From Paramacrobiotus metropolitanus (lineage: Eukaryota; Tardigrada; Eutardigrada; Parachela; Macrobiotidae), in assembly GCF_019649055.1 (NCBI RefSeq), contig NW_026570323.1, forward strand, positions 62,001 through 126,000: a stretch of 64,000 nucleotides of DNA. The letters are read 5' to 3'. Position numbers and translations under genes: made by a program. Below the pieces are notes generated by a model. That model saw only the letters and a program-made list of their open reading frames with translations. It was not told the DNA's origin and made no database searches. Below, piece by piece: positions 32,301-47,300 of this stretch (positions within the stretch are counted from its first letter, which is position 1; every line of letters begins with the position of its first letter).

Positions 32301-35300
32301 ACGAAGAAGAAAAAGACCCGAGAGGAGGCTTCGCATTAGCGAAAGCACTCAACTCCATGGCCCGGAAAACACCACTCGTGACCTTTGATGGCAGTCGCGA
32401 TACTGTAAATGGGTGGACAAGGCTGGTAAAAGACACTCAAAGAACTTACCAGCTCACCGACGATCAAATCATGATCGAGATAGCCAGCGCAGTAAAAGGT
32501 CCTGCTAAAACCTGGTTTGAGAGCGAAAAAGATATCGCATCAGAAGATGGGATCGAATACTCAGTAACAGAATGGATGGACAAATTTAAAGATGAATACG
32601 GTGATCGAGACGAAGAAGTCTTAGGCTTACGTGAGGCCTACGCAAGGAAATTCGAACTCGGAAAAGAATCGCTTGATCAATACTATCAGGCAATGATGCG
32701 GTTCAAAGCTAAGAGGATCATAACTGAAAAACAAGCAGTGGGCTTCTTAATCGAAGGATGTAGAGTGGATAATGAACTCTACAAGGCATTGCGTACACAA
32801 AAATGCAGAACGCCAACTGACGTAAAGGACTTTTTCCGACACTGGGCAACCGGAGAAGAAAAGTATAAAGCGCCAAAAGGTCAACGTAACCAAGATTATG
32901 TCACCATTCGTCAAGGTCAAGTCGAAAATGTGCCACAACAAAAGATTGCGGCAGTACCGGCCCAGCAGCCGGTTGAATACCGAGAAGCCCCAGTCAGAGA
33001 GGTCACAGAAAAGGTGACCTTTATCGATAGTCAAACGGGGCAGCCAATAACATATGCGATGGTGGCTGCGATACAGGCGGCGGCTCAAGTGAGACCGGTA
33101 CCTCAGAATGCGGCTCCACCGGTGCCACAGAACGTGGCCCCTTTGAATGTCGGATTACCACAACAAGGAGTGGGTAACGGAAATTTCGGTGGAAACGGAT
33201 ATGGGAACGGAAACTGGAACGGAGGTCAAGGAAACTTCCAACAGAATCAAGGTCAAGGTCAAGGCAACTTCCAGCCAAACAGAGGAAACCAGAACTTCCA
33301 ACAGAACCAAGGGTCACGGACAGAATTTAAATTTCAAATGATTGACGGATGGGTAGCGAACAATGCGCAGATGTGTCAATACTGCATGTATGGCAATCAC
33401 CAGACACAGGGATGTAAGTTCGCCAATACACCACCAGAACAGAATCCGAATCTGTTTGCCTTCAGGGAATGGCAACGCCTGCGCGGCCTGGGTGGTTGGC
33501 GCCAAGCAGTGGCAAACGGATATGATATCATCGCCCAATGGTATCAGCACAAAGCGAACTTCCCGAATCAGCAGGGAAATGGAAATGGCGGCGGCCAAAA
33601 TGGCGGTTACGGCCGTGGTGGTTACGGCCGCGGCGGCTTCAGAGGAAGGAACAGAGGCTTCGGCCGCGGAAATTGGAACGGCGGCAACCGAGGCGGTGGA
33701 AATGGAGGCGGCCAAGAAAACTACCAACAGGGTGGTGGCCAAAATTATGGAGGCGGCCAGAACATGGGAAACGGACAGAACCTGGCAAATGATAACGGAC
33801 AACAACAAGGAAATGTACAAGGCGCGCAACAAGGAGGTGCGTCGGTTCAGGAAAACGGGCAAGATCAGTAGGCGCCGGTGAGCCTACTGATCGCCCCGAC
33901 CCTAAACCACCGGATAAAAAGGGAACGGAAAGGTCACCACTGCAGAATGGTACTGCAGTAAACGTGACCATTGCAACGGCTAGATGGATGCCGTCAGCGC
34001 AAAACGGAAGTGGACCGGCTATATGGATGCCGCAACCACAGAGAGCGGCTATATGGATGCCGCCACAGCAGCAAAAGGAACTGGTTATCGGGAAACCAGT
34101 ACAAATGAATCAAAGGTCACCGCAGAATGGCACTGCGAGTGGAAGCGTACAAATGAATCAAAGGTCACCGCAGAATGGCACTGCGAGTGGAAACGCGCAA
34201 CGGGACCAAAGGTCACCGCAGAATGGTACTGCGAGTGGAAATTGTCGTGACGGTAGCGCGACACTGCGAACAGCGCAGCAAAACGAAAGGTCACCGTATT
34301 GCAGCGAAGAAGTGCTAGCGCAACGACGCGCACAAAGAAACGCGAAGATTCAACAGGCGCTGCGGAATCAAAGGTCACCACCGCAGAATGGTACTCCGAG
34401 TGGAAACTGTCAACGAACAAAATGTGACTCCGAACATGAAGAAATGGATGACGAGCAACACGCGAAATTCCGGAAATATTTGGCAGAAAACAATAAACCG
34501 AATGACCAAAGGTCACCACCGCAACAGAATATCGCGAACAAACGGCAACCCGATATAAAGCCGAGTTGCAACTGTCGCGTAATTGGAATAGGAAATATGG
34601 AAACGGAAATCCGACCAAGACTTTGCAGTTGCTTGGAAGATAAAAACCCAAAGCAGAATGCCACAACGGGCAGTCAAGATGAAAGGTCACATTCCATTGG
34701 AAAAGTTCAAGCGAAAGGTCAAGGAGCAATTGTGAACGCTAAAGGTCACGGTGAAATTGCCGTGTTAAAAGGTCAAGAAACAGACTTGACACTGCGAACA
34801 GCGCAGCAAAAGAATAGCGAACAGAACTCCGATGACTCACTCGTTGACGCAGTAACACTGCAACAGAAAGAAATATGGCAAAAAGTGGCCTACAGACCAA
34901 AAGGGAATCACGGGATGTGGATACCCGTAACGCCAAAAGCGAAACAGAAAGCGGGAATGTCACAAGAAGATTACTGGGACATGCGAGAACTGCGAACGCA
35001 ACACGAGAGAAAAAGACTAGAAGAGTTGGTTACCGGGAAACCAACGAAAGGGTCACCGAACCCTGTCCCAGTATTCAACGAAGACGAATACAAAAGGACA
35101 CTCGCTACCATGGCGGACCCTCGAAATGCACCACCGAAAGATAAACCGTTAAATTATGGAGAAAAAGTTCCCATACAAAAGCTGACAAATGGCGGATTTG
35201 TCATAAAGCGCAATGAAAGGTCACAGGACTTAGCGCAAAGTGAACAAAAAGGATGGTCAAAAGAGACGGCGCAAACGCAACAGAGTAACGCAGTTGAAAG

Positions 35301-38300
35301 GTCACGGGACTTATCGGAAGCACTCCAACGGGATGCCAATGACAAATCACCAGCCCGAACAGATGGAATGTCTTCGCAAATCGACCCGACGAAAACAAAT
35401 AATGAAGTTTCCGCAAAGGTGATTGAATGGATGACCCAAAAGGGATATGACATGGTTACATATGAAAGGTCACCAGATGGCATGAGAGACAGTGAAACAG
35501 ACGAACTGAAACGGGCTGAACAGATAACAAGTGAAGTCATTGAGAAGCTGCGAGATAAACGAAATGATGACCGCAAAGAAGAACTGATCTATCAGACGAT
35601 AAATGAAGTGACTAAAGGTCATGTGGACTGCACAAAAGCAAAAGAGCAAGTGCAGAATGTTGAAAAGGTCACCACAGACAAAAAGTCTGTAAAAGGAACG
35701 AATAAAAAGACTCGGGAATTTTACGATGTCCGAACAGATGTACCACACATGATTGATAAGTTGAGCGAGATACTGAAAGGTCATGGCACTTCAGCGAAGG
35801 GGCAAGTGCTTCCCGATATGGATCCGGGACCAGTATCGCTAATTCCTGTGAAGTGCAAGATTCACACATTGAAGATTCAAAACGGAAAATTGCCTAAAAG
35901 AATTGAAGCGTACACTCATGAAGTGAAAGTGGGAGACATAAAGGTCAACGCCATGCTGGACACCGGCGCTGAGACGTCGCTGATCAGCAAACCGTTTTGT
36001 GAGAAAAATGGACTTCATATGCTCCCATTGCCACCAGACAGACTGGTGAAGATAAATGGAATTAGCGGAACGTCAGGTTTCATGGTGACACACTACTGCG
36101 TAGCACCAGTGACCTTAAGGAAAAAGACTAGTGAACATTCCTTCTACGTTCGACCGAAGTGTGACGACGTACAGGTCTTACTGGGATTTGACTTCTTGGA
36201 AAAGAAATTTGTACTGATGGATAATGAAGGAGAAGAGGAGAAGGAAGATGACCCGAAACCAGTCGCCAAAGTTCAAGTCGGAAAGGTCACCGAACTTGTA
36301 ACACGGACGGGAAATGCTCAAATTACCGATAAGACGCTAATCCCAGTACCAGAGGCACAGGGAAAGGAAAAGAAAAAGACAGCGCAAAAAGAATTGTCCA
36401 CATTTGAACAGTTGAAAATGATTCAGCAAGAGATTGAAAACTCGTTAAATCGGACACTGCTGACACAAAAAGGAAGAGAAAAGGTCATCCCAGTACCAGA
36501 GGCACCGGGAGTGACGCAAGTGCAGCAGAATGTGACAAAAGTGCAGCAGGAAGAAGTTATCCCAGTACCAAAGGCACTGGAAACGAAAAATGAAGATGGA
36601 AATGTCGAAAAAGTTATCCCAGTACCAGAGGCACTGGGAACGAAAGATGAAAGGTCACCAGTACCAGAGCGTACCTTGAATCCTTTCGAACCACGATCAA
36701 CTACCCAAACTGAAGCTGTCACACAGAACGAAGCGACAGCTGCAGCGAAACAATCGCTCGTGCCAGGCATGGAGTGGGCAAAGCCTATCCCAATACCAGA
36801 GGCACTGGAAATAAAGACGGCTAAAGTGGAGAAGGATAAAAAGAGCGAAAGGTTACGGATATTGAAACGAATAGTCGAAGAAGAACAGATGTTCACAAGT
36901 GAAATTCGCGACAAAGCGCTTGAGCAGTTAAAAGGTCACCAAACTCAGAAGGAACAGGAAGCTATGGAGATACCTTCTGACGAGCCAAGCGTAATCCAAA
37001 TTGAAAACGACGTCCAAGAGACATTAACCCCAGAAGAACGAGCCGGGAGTTGTCACCACGGTTACTATGAGGATCCGTGTAGAGTGCAACCACAATGGAA
37101 ATGCACTGAATGTCATGAAAATACCTCTCAAGATGACCTTTCAGAATGGCCGAAATGTAATGCTGCGCTAGCGGACCTTAAAGGTCACGTTCAAAAGGAA
37201 GCGACAAGCATCATGCGGACAAACGAAATGTGGAAACCGCACATTGAACGGTACCATTGGAACAGATATCGGACTTGGCTGTCATGCGTGAAAAACTTCA
37301 TCACTGGAAGAGGTAAATGGCTGAACCATTGGCAGCAACGGGCGGAAGATGGAATCCAAGATCCGCTTGACCCGGTATCAACGAACCGAAGACTCGAAAG
37401 AGAGATGGACGAAATGAATGAAGAAGTACAGTTGTGGGAAGACGCGAGAATAGAACTGTTTTGGGACTTCCGCGTAAATCATATGTATAAAGGTCAAGGG
37501 AGAACAGTGATATTCCCAACAGGACTCGGCACACCTGTATATGAGTCAGTAGTGGTGTTCTGTAAGGCACTCAAGGAAGACGATTGGGATATATTTGATA
37601 AATATTGGAACAAATTTGAAGTGGAGATTCCTACATTTGATGAAAAAGAGATGCGGGAATTACAAGTAACCCGGAAAAGAAGATCACCGGGAATGATGGA
37701 GAAAAGAAGGTGACCTTTGCACCGGATCCAGACGGAGTTGATTACCCAGAACGAGGAGAGGATACGTAGTGCATGTATGAGACGATACCAGGCGATGACT
37801 GGGTTACTGAAGAATTAATGGCAAATTGCGTCTTCGTCGGTCCCAAACGACCTAAAGGTTATGAAACGGTCCAACAGGGCGAAACCAAGAAAGAGACTGC
37901 AAAAGAAGCAGAGAAGGATGAAACAGCTAAAGAGACAGCTGAAGGAGGATCGAATGAAACGGAAGAATCACACACCTCAGCTTTTAACATTGCAAAGATG
38001 TTAACAGATAGAGGAGAAATGTGGAGAAAATTTAAAGAAGAGGTGGAAAGGATATCAAATGAGCAACAAAACCCAGTAACTGAGGCAAAAAACGGGGAAA
38101 GGTCACTTGATAACGGTGAGGAATGTCCGCCGGTCAAGTTGACCGAAAAGCCATTAATGAGCCTGGAAGAAATTGAGGAACTGGAAAAGTCAAAATCGGA
38201 TGATGAAAGGTCAAACTCTGATCAGACGGAAAGGTCATAAACAAGAATACGGGTAACAAGGAGTCACCCGAGAATCGCTGCACGAAATGGACGGAAGATA

Positions 38301-41300
38301 AAAGAAACGGACAAACCTCTGCCCAAAAATTCGAAAGCGAAAAAACTTAGCGATTCCCGGGAAGATGAAAGTGACCTTTCATCAGAAGACGAGGGAGTCA
38401 ACGAACGCCCACTCGAAAAGGCTGACAAAGGTCAAGCCACTGCACAAGAATACCAGAGCAGTGATTCAGACTCAGAATGGACGAGTTCAAGTGATAATTC
38501 AACGACTTCAGAAGATTCAGGCGTAAATGACCTTTCGGAACAAGAAGACGTGTTAGACTTGGACGAAGACGACGAAGTTGATGAAGAAAAGGAACAAGAA
38601 ATAAAAGTCAGGAGAGTTAAAATACAACGAGCAAGATTGTCGAAGGATGTGATTAAAATCTACAGTGATCAACGAATCAGATTGAAACCCTCAAACTGCA
38701 CACGCGTAAAGGTCAAGATGGGAAAATACGCACCAGCCCAAAACAGGTTGATGTTTACACCAATCCCACAAGTTGAGACTGATGTACAGCCGCTGGCAGG
38801 TGTGACGGAACACAGAGGGAAATATTTCGAAATCGTCATTGCGAATCACAGCAGCAAATATCAAATCGTGAAGAAAAACCAGCTTCTCGGCTACGTTGAA
38901 CCGTATGAACATATGGAGAATGTAAAGGTCAACGCGGGCACAGTAGAGAATGTACTCGATGACCCAGAGGTGGATGATACGACGAAAGCTGAATTGACAA
39001 AGATAATTGGAAATCTGAAACTAGGACCTGACCTAACGGAAGAACAAAAGAACGACGTGTATAACGCGTTCTGGGAATTTTGGAAGGTCTTACCGACATC
39101 AAAGAAACCGTATGGAGATGTTAAAGGGGTCACCCACGTAATTGATACGGGAGACGCGAAACCGGTTAAATGTAACCCGGCCAGAACGAGTTGGACAGGC
39201 CGCGAGTTTATAACGAAGCATATAGAAGAGATGTTGGCACAAGATGTAATTGAGCCCTCAGACGCCGAATGGAGCTTTCCAGTTGTGTTAGCTGTTAAAA
39301 AGAATGGCGACGGGACAATGGGAACGAGATTTTGCGTCAACTACATCATGCTGAATAAGTTAACGAGAAAGAATAACTACCCGCTACCGAATCCAGATGA
39401 GTTGCTCGACGCGTGCGCAGGCAACAAATACTATGGAAAAATGGACTTGCAAAGTGGATTCTGGCAGATCCCAATGGATCCAGCGTCAATCAATAAAACG
39501 ACTTTTGTTACCCAAGACGGTATGTACCGATTTAAAAGAATGCCATTCGGAGTTTGCAACGCACCAGCAGCATTCCAATTGTGCATGGACAAAGTACTGT
39601 CGAAAGCGCAAAGAAAAGGCTGCGTTTTCGGGTACATTGACGACGTTATCTTCGCCGGAAAGACTTGGGCAATTTTCATGCAGAATTTGAGAAACGTCCT
39701 AATGAGCCTAGTCGAAGCGGGATTCACGATCAAGCCAACGAAATGTGAATTCGGAATGAGAGAAATGGGATTCCTGGGTCACATACTCAGTGAAGACGGA
39801 ATTCGAATGGATCCCGAAAAGGTCACCGCGGTCTCAGAATTCAAACGACCTCAAACAGAAAGGCAATTAAGGTCATTCCTTGGACTGGCGAATTATTATC
39901 GCAAGTTCATAATGGGATATGCACAGAAGACTTGCCATTTGTACGAACTGCTGAGACAAGATAAGCAAGTAAAGAAAGATTGGACAAAGGTACACGAGGA
40001 TGAATTTAACAGTCTGAAACAGCTGTTATGTGAAGGCCCAGTGTTAGCGAAATTTGACCCAGCAAAGCCGACTGTCATTGAATGCGACGCGAGTAAAGAA
40101 GGAATCGGAGCTGTCCTATCACAGGAAGGTCATCCGATCGCGTACGCCAGCCGTGTCTTACATGGAGCAGAACGAAATTACGGCGTAACGGAATGGGAAT
40201 GTCTGGCAGTAGTGTTCGCTGTCAGAAAATTCAAGCCATTTATTGATTATGCGGAATTCACCGTACGAACGGATCATCAGGCACTGACCAACTTGTTAAG
40301 GTCAGAAACGAACAAAGTTGGAATGAATCCGCGCCTGACAAGATGGGCGATGGCACTGCAAGGTCACCAGTTTAAAATTGAATACAAACCGGGAAAGTAC
40401 TGCGACAATGCAGATGCGCTATCAAGAGCACCAATTGAAGGCCCGACATGTCAGGAGGAAGAATTTGACGAGATTCCGAATTTCGAAGATTATAAGAAGG
40501 AATTTGACACGCAGGAACCAGCAATTGAAATTGGACAGTTATTCCTACAGATGGTGGAGCAGAGAAAACGCTTAAAGGTCACCTCAGCTACGGCGAACGA
40601 GTCGGCTGAACCAGAAGTGAAGGTGAACCGTGTAAAAAGTTGGCTGCCCACCGTGAGCGACTTAAAGGTCACCGGACTTGAAGCGGAATTTGAAGCTCCA
40701 AATGGAAAGGTCACCGGACTTAACGAAGTAGCGGAGAATAGGGATGACCTTTGGGAAACGGACAAAGTGGCACAGGCGTTGAACGAATGTCCGATTAAGC
40801 TGTTGCGATTCCCGAAACAGACGAAAAAGAGGTACAAACCGTTACCACGCTGCAAGGTCATTAAAGATTGGAATGAACTTAGTACGGCAACAGTCCGCAT
40901 TGTCAACCTGCAAGGTGATGAGGAAGAAGAAGACGACTCGAACCTGCAGTTGCGAAATAAACAGTTAAAAGATCCCCATCTGGCGATGATAATAGATGAA
41001 TTGGAACATTTACCGGATGCTGAAACGAGATCGAAATTCGAAGTGTATTACCAGTTGTGGAACGGCATACTATACCGAGTGAAGGATAAGAATGGGAAAC
41101 TTGAAAGGTCATATGTGGTACCGTTGTCAATGCGAAGAGCGATAATCCACGCATTGCACGACGAGAAAGCGGCAGGACATTTGGGATTTGAAAAGACACT
41201 GTCGGCAATCCGACTCCGATATTATTGGGATCGGATGAGTACTGATGTGAAGAATTACATACTTGCCTGCCAAGGATGTCAATTCCGCAAAACGCCAAGG

Positions 41301-44300
41301 AAATGCCCACCGGGAAAATTGCAAGAGATTAAAGTTGGCCATCCGTTCTTCCGAGTTTACGCGGATCTGAAGGGACCGCTGTTGCCAACGAAGAAACGCG
41401 GATATAAGTATATAGCGGTATTCATTGACCAGCTGACGAAATACGTGATAGCAGTACCGATGAAGACGGCAACGGCTAAAGAGTTCGCGAAAGTGTTCGT
41501 AAAGCACGTGATACTGGTACACGGAGCACCGCACATTCTACATACAGATCGCGGACGACACTTCACCGCTGAAGTTTTGACAAAGGTCACCAATGTGTTT
41601 AAGATTAAACACACATTCGGAACGGCTTATCATCCGGAAGGTCAAGGCCAAGTCGAACGACAGATGCAGACGATTGCGGATGGCTTGGCACAGTATCTGA
41701 AAGCGGGAAACGAAAGAAAGTTCAACAAGTACCTTCCATACGTTATATCGGCAATGAATAGAGTCGTACACGCCACAACCGGATATTCGGCATACTATAT
41801 GCTGCACGGCAGGGAAATGACAATGCCGGAAGATGTGGTCACAAAAACGAATATCCCAGACGACTATGGGACCCCCGATGAGTGGGTAGAGACCATGAAA
41901 AAGAATCTGACCTTTGCAGAAGAAGTGGCGAAATGCAATATTAAAGATGCATACGAAAAGAACGCGGAAATCTACAATAAGAGGAAATCGGAACCTAACT
42001 TTAAAGTGGGTGACCTTGTGTTGATACGACTGCCAAAGGACACGAAACAGGGGAAGAAAGAAAATCAATCGGACTTTAAATCGAAATACGACAAAGTGTG
42101 GAAAATCCTTAGCTTTCCGCGAGCAAACGAAGCGGAGGTCATTGAACAAAACCCAAAGAAAGAAGCGGACTTGAAAGTGGTTTCGATTGATCGCTTGAAG
42201 TTATGGCACCCGCCATTGCCAGATGAAGGCGCAGAGCGTACTTTTAAAAAAGAGTCCCTTTTCGAACCACCTCTGCTACCCGAAATGAAAAAAGGGGATG
42301 ATAACGAAGCGGAAGAAGCTGAGCATGATCCGAAAAATGGACCAAGTCAATTTTTCGAACCACGCAATCTGTTACCTGATCCGATAAGTGGCGACAAACC
42401 GAAAAAGAAGAGAGGAAGACCAAGGAAAGCGGATAAAGATTTTGAAACAGCAGTTACAATAAAGCTGAACGCAGAAGCTGGGGATTTGACAGAAAAGTCA
42501 TCAGAGAAGGAAACCAATCAAGAAGTAGCAGAACGCGCTTCACAAAAAGATTTCGAACTGAACCAAAAACCTTTTTCCGAACCACGCACAGCTGCCAAAG
42601 ATACCGATGACCTTTTGAAACAGCAGACTGGCGCTGAGATATCAGAGCGCGATTCGAACCTTTTCGAACCACGCACTGCTACCGAGAAAGAGAATCGCCA
42701 GAAGGATGGTGAATTACCAGAGCGTAATTCTAGAAAGGACCCTCAACAATCCTTTTTCGAACCACGCACTGCTACCGAGAATGAGAATGACCTCATAAAA
42801 AAGAGAAAAAAGGAAATAGAGGCGGTCAAATCAAAAGCCGAACAGTTGGGCCGTGATATAGCGAAAGCAATCGACGAGAGAAAGGTCAAACAGAAGAAAA
42901 AGAAACCAACTCCTACAGAATTGCTGACCCAGAAGGGTGAAGTTGAAGATGCCGCCGACAAAGAACTTCTTGATCGGATAACTAAAGGACGCAAAGACAA
43001 ATAAACCCATATAGATATGAATAAGGGGTTCACTTCACTAAAAATAGGAGTTGGGAAGGTGTAAAAAGGTCATCACCGTTATAAAAGCTAATCAATATCG
43101 TTTCATTGTTACAGCAGGTAAGCACAGTTAATGGACAGATTGGAACGACAAAACTCAGATAATTCTGATTCGGAAAGTATCGGAAATCCGTTAAAGACAT
43201 CGACCCCCAAAAGAATGGAAGGCGAGTACAGCTATGACACCTCATATGGTGAGGGGTCGACGTCGTCAGTAGGAACGGTGCAGAACGAACCTGGAACAGC
43301 CCAAGGAGGACCTTATGGTGGCCCAGGGTATTATGGGTATCCTGGACAGCCGACGAATTACCAAGACACAGTTAATTGGGTGCACCACGGCTCAACTGCC
43401 GGAACCCAGTATACAGAACAACCGATGCATAATACCCCTTATCAGACGTACCCGGGATCGTATACCTCACCGATGGGACCACCACAGATGATGATGGGAC
43501 CGGCAAGAATGCTGATGCCACCACCGCAACAGACTACACCGAGTCGATTTATGGGACATGGCGGATTCAGCGGAATGTTAGCGACCCCAGTACAGTCACA
43601 AAGGGCATCTCCGATACTACCACCGTTTCCAGAAACGGGAGGTTTGTCATTGTCGGATATTGGAGCACCTCGTATGAGATCACCGCAGCAATTAGGAGCG
43701 CAACGACCTCACCGAAACTCGCCACACAAAGGAGGGAGACGAGGTGGAAACAGATTTGATTCACCACGACCACGAGGTATACTGCCGTCGCTGGGTCCAA
43801 ACTTGGAGCAAGTTGAAGTCGGACCAGAGGGATTACGGGCAACGCCCCCGGGTGAACCAAAAGTACATGAGTATTCACCAAAACTCCCACTGGATATGAG
43901 AGAAGACGATGGAAGATTGAACGTGATTGTGGGCGACGGAGAAAAATTAGTAGCAGCGGATGCAGAGGCCATCCAGGATTTCAACCGAATGTGTCGGGAC
44001 CTTTATAGACTTCACATGCGAGTTGAGGATGAGCATGCGTTCTACGGAAGATTAATCAGTTTGGACGCGATTGTTGTACCAGCCCACATCGCGATGAAAG
44101 AAAAGACTAAAATCATCGAAGTCCAACGCAAGGAGTTAGCGATCAGAATCGCCTCGATGAAACAATATCACCCAGCTTTAACCAATAGAAAATGGCCGCC
44201 GATGATTGAGCAGATACAGATATTCCTTAGGATGATTCCTAAAGTAAAGAAACCTCCGACAAGCGGCGTGGCAGGGCCGTCACGAGCATTGGTTGAAACA

Positions 44301-47300
44301 CCAGTAGAAGAGATGTCGGACAGTGTCCTTTTAGAAACGAAAAAAAAATTGAGGCAGAATTAACCGGACGGACAGAAAGGTCACGAGCCAGTTCAACTGC
44401 AGGATCAGTACGCGGACGTACCAGTTCGGCTGCAGAACCGTCTAGCGGAACCGCGAAGAGTGGAAAACGAGTAAGGTCACCGACAATCAGCCCACCAGAA
44501 GCTGAGAAGAAAGGACAGCGAACTAAAAAGGTCACGACGGGTAAAGCACCACCGGCGATCCCAGTGGGTAGAAAGAGTGTACCACCCGCGCCGTCGAATA
44601 CAGGACCAGTTGCTATTCGACTTCCGAAATGCAGAACTTTCACGGTCAAATATACCGGGACGGACCATAACGAACAAAAGGTCACGGCTAGGATAGTCGA
44701 CAAAGGAACGAATAAGGAGATCGACTCGTACAATCCTCTAGCAGATAAGTCAGTCAAAAACGAAATTGGGGAAAGATCAAAGACAGAAGTCAACGAGGCG
44801 CTACAGTTCATTCCCCCGGAGGAGCGTCACAACCCACGAGTCCTCATTCAGATGATGAAACACGTTGTGTCTAAGGTAGCGACCGAAGAAGACGCATGGG
44901 TCCGAATTAAGGTGGGCACGAACGAAGACCATTTGGCATACACATATACAACGGATGGAAGGCTGTTGACAAAAGAAAGAATCCGACCGAAACCGACAGC
45001 GGACCCAGACCCGGCTAAACGAAAATTAGACGATTATGAGTCGACCCTGAAATACACTGACGGAACATGTAGGAAGGTGACGCTGAAACTCCATTTTGAG
45101 GATGACACGACGGACAGCCTCACCGCAGTAATCGTTGACCCGGTAACGGGAGATCCGATCCCATACGCCCCATGGGATGTGTCAGAAGAGAGTACCGAAC
45201 ATGCCAATCAGACAGCCCTTGATCAGTTGTGGAACCTGATACCAGAAAGCGATCGTCAGGACCCGATAGTCCAAGCGAACACACTGATCAGCATGATGCG
45301 GTATCGAGCGGAAAAAGACGAAGCCCATTTTCGACTCACAAGAAGAATGGAAAACGGAGCGTATAAAACGGTGTTTTATGACGCAATGAAGAAACCTTTG
45401 TGGGAAGTAACGACACAGGCACCGAATGTGGTGACCGAGCATTTGGAAATCAACCCGGTACAAGAAAGTGGAGCCGGAGAGATGGCAGAGGCCTCCGTAA
45501 CCGAACCGGCAGGAACGGAGAGTACCCAACGACCATCGAAACAGGACGATTCGGAAGAAGAAGAGGATAATGACGACTCGGCAGAGGAATCAGCTGAGGA
45601 AGACGAAGCAGTCGAAGATGATAATGTCCCTTCAAAAGTTGTCATCAAACCGAGGAAAGCGGCTAAACTGGAAGAAGCCATGAACCGTGAAAAGGTTAAG
45701 AAAGGTGACTTCCTAAAGAAACGAAGGGAAGAAGAAGAAAGAAAGAAAAAGGGTAGTGATGATAGCGAGAGCACAGGCACCGAGAAAAAGAAAGAAGAGA
45801 GAAAGAAAAAGGATAAAGCGTCATTTCACGATGTTGAAATTCTGAGTGAGCCAACAAGTGAAGTGGGAGAAAGGTCAACGAAACCAACAACTTTAAAGAA
45901 ATTTATTATCGAATCGGCTACGTCAAAGTCAAAGGTCACCGAGCCTGAGTTGCCAGCATCAAAAGGAAAGGTCATAGCCGTGAAACAAGTTGTTCCGGTT
46001 GTCATCTCGGCATCTACTACAAAAGAGCGCAAAGAGAAAGGGAAGCGTGAGAAGGCAAAACGAGAGACGTCTCGTGAATCGGAAGCGTCAGAAGTGAGCC
46101 TACCAAGCACTTCAACGGTTAGCACAAGGTCACAACCGGACCCGACCAGACTGAGAGGCCTAGCGGAGGCCTTGGAAAAAGCGAAAAAAGCAAAGAGCGA
46201 ACCGGCTAAATTGAAAGGAAAGAGCAAAGCAGTCTTAAAAATTGATGCAATGGCGATGGCCACCTACGCCGAACCAGAGGGCGACAGCGAACTCGATTTC
46301 TCAGGAGATGAAGTGGAATTCGAGGATCCAGACGATGATAACATGACAACGGTCGACGAGATCATCGCAGCGTACGAGGGAGCTGAGAAAAATTTCGCAC
46401 GGATAAGAACAACAGCGGTTACGGCAAAATTTAAAACGGGCTTACAGACTTACCTTAAAGGAAAACGCCGCAGCTTCACTAAACAGAAGTTTGATGTGGT
46501 GTTAGAATATGCGCGAAACGCAGGAAAACTGATCCAGAAGCATCCTAACTTTGCGTACAGAGCCAAACTATTTAGACCGTCAAGTTCGGATAAAGCGTTG
46601 ACGACCCCAAACGAAGTCGGCTCGATGCGAATAGAAAGGGCAATCGCAGGAATGACAAGCCCGTTGGGATCAACGAGCCATCGGATAAGCCAATACATCA
46701 ATGCCGTTTGGAACGACGGAACAGGAATGATAAAAGAAATCGATACGGCCACCGAACGTGCATCGCCAAAGATGATCAAACAGAATGTCCTCGCTACAAC
46801 AAACGCACATAAGGGACTTCCGATCCGATATACGAGAGTGGGGCTAATACCGCCGGAAAAACAAGCCCATTGCCACATGTCCGACAGCCAGGACAAGGAA
46901 AAGGTCACAGTTCCAGTTAGTGGAGACCCGTCAACTCCCATACTGAATCAGATCGCACAGCGAAGGGCTGAAGAAGAAGCTGCTCGGGTCAAAGCACAAG
47001 CCCCGAAGACGCCCAAAAGAAAAGGGGCCGATGGACTCCGAATCGGAAGAGGACGATGAAGATGATACGAAAACGACGCCTACCGAACCAGCGACAGAAA
47101 AAACTGACCAGTCTAAAGGTCAAGAGATATCTGGGACTAAGGCAGAAGCCCGAATGAAAGGTCATGAGACTCCACAAAAAGGGGCAACAGAAAAGGTCAT
47201 GCTCCCAATGGAGAAAGCGGCAGCGGAAGCAGAAGAAGCAGCAGCCTCCGCGCGTCAGGTGTTCCAGAGATCATTGTTCATAGTATGAACAATGATGATT

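Noticed and set aside
31505-36914. Long minus-strand ORFs opposite gag and the protease ORF
   Set aside because: Shadows of the plus-strand genes: leucine/phenylalanine-rich complements of charged low-complexity sequence.
43567-46941. Minus-strand ORFs up to 190 codons
   Set aside because: Complement of the post-pol ORFs; no independent start context or domain.
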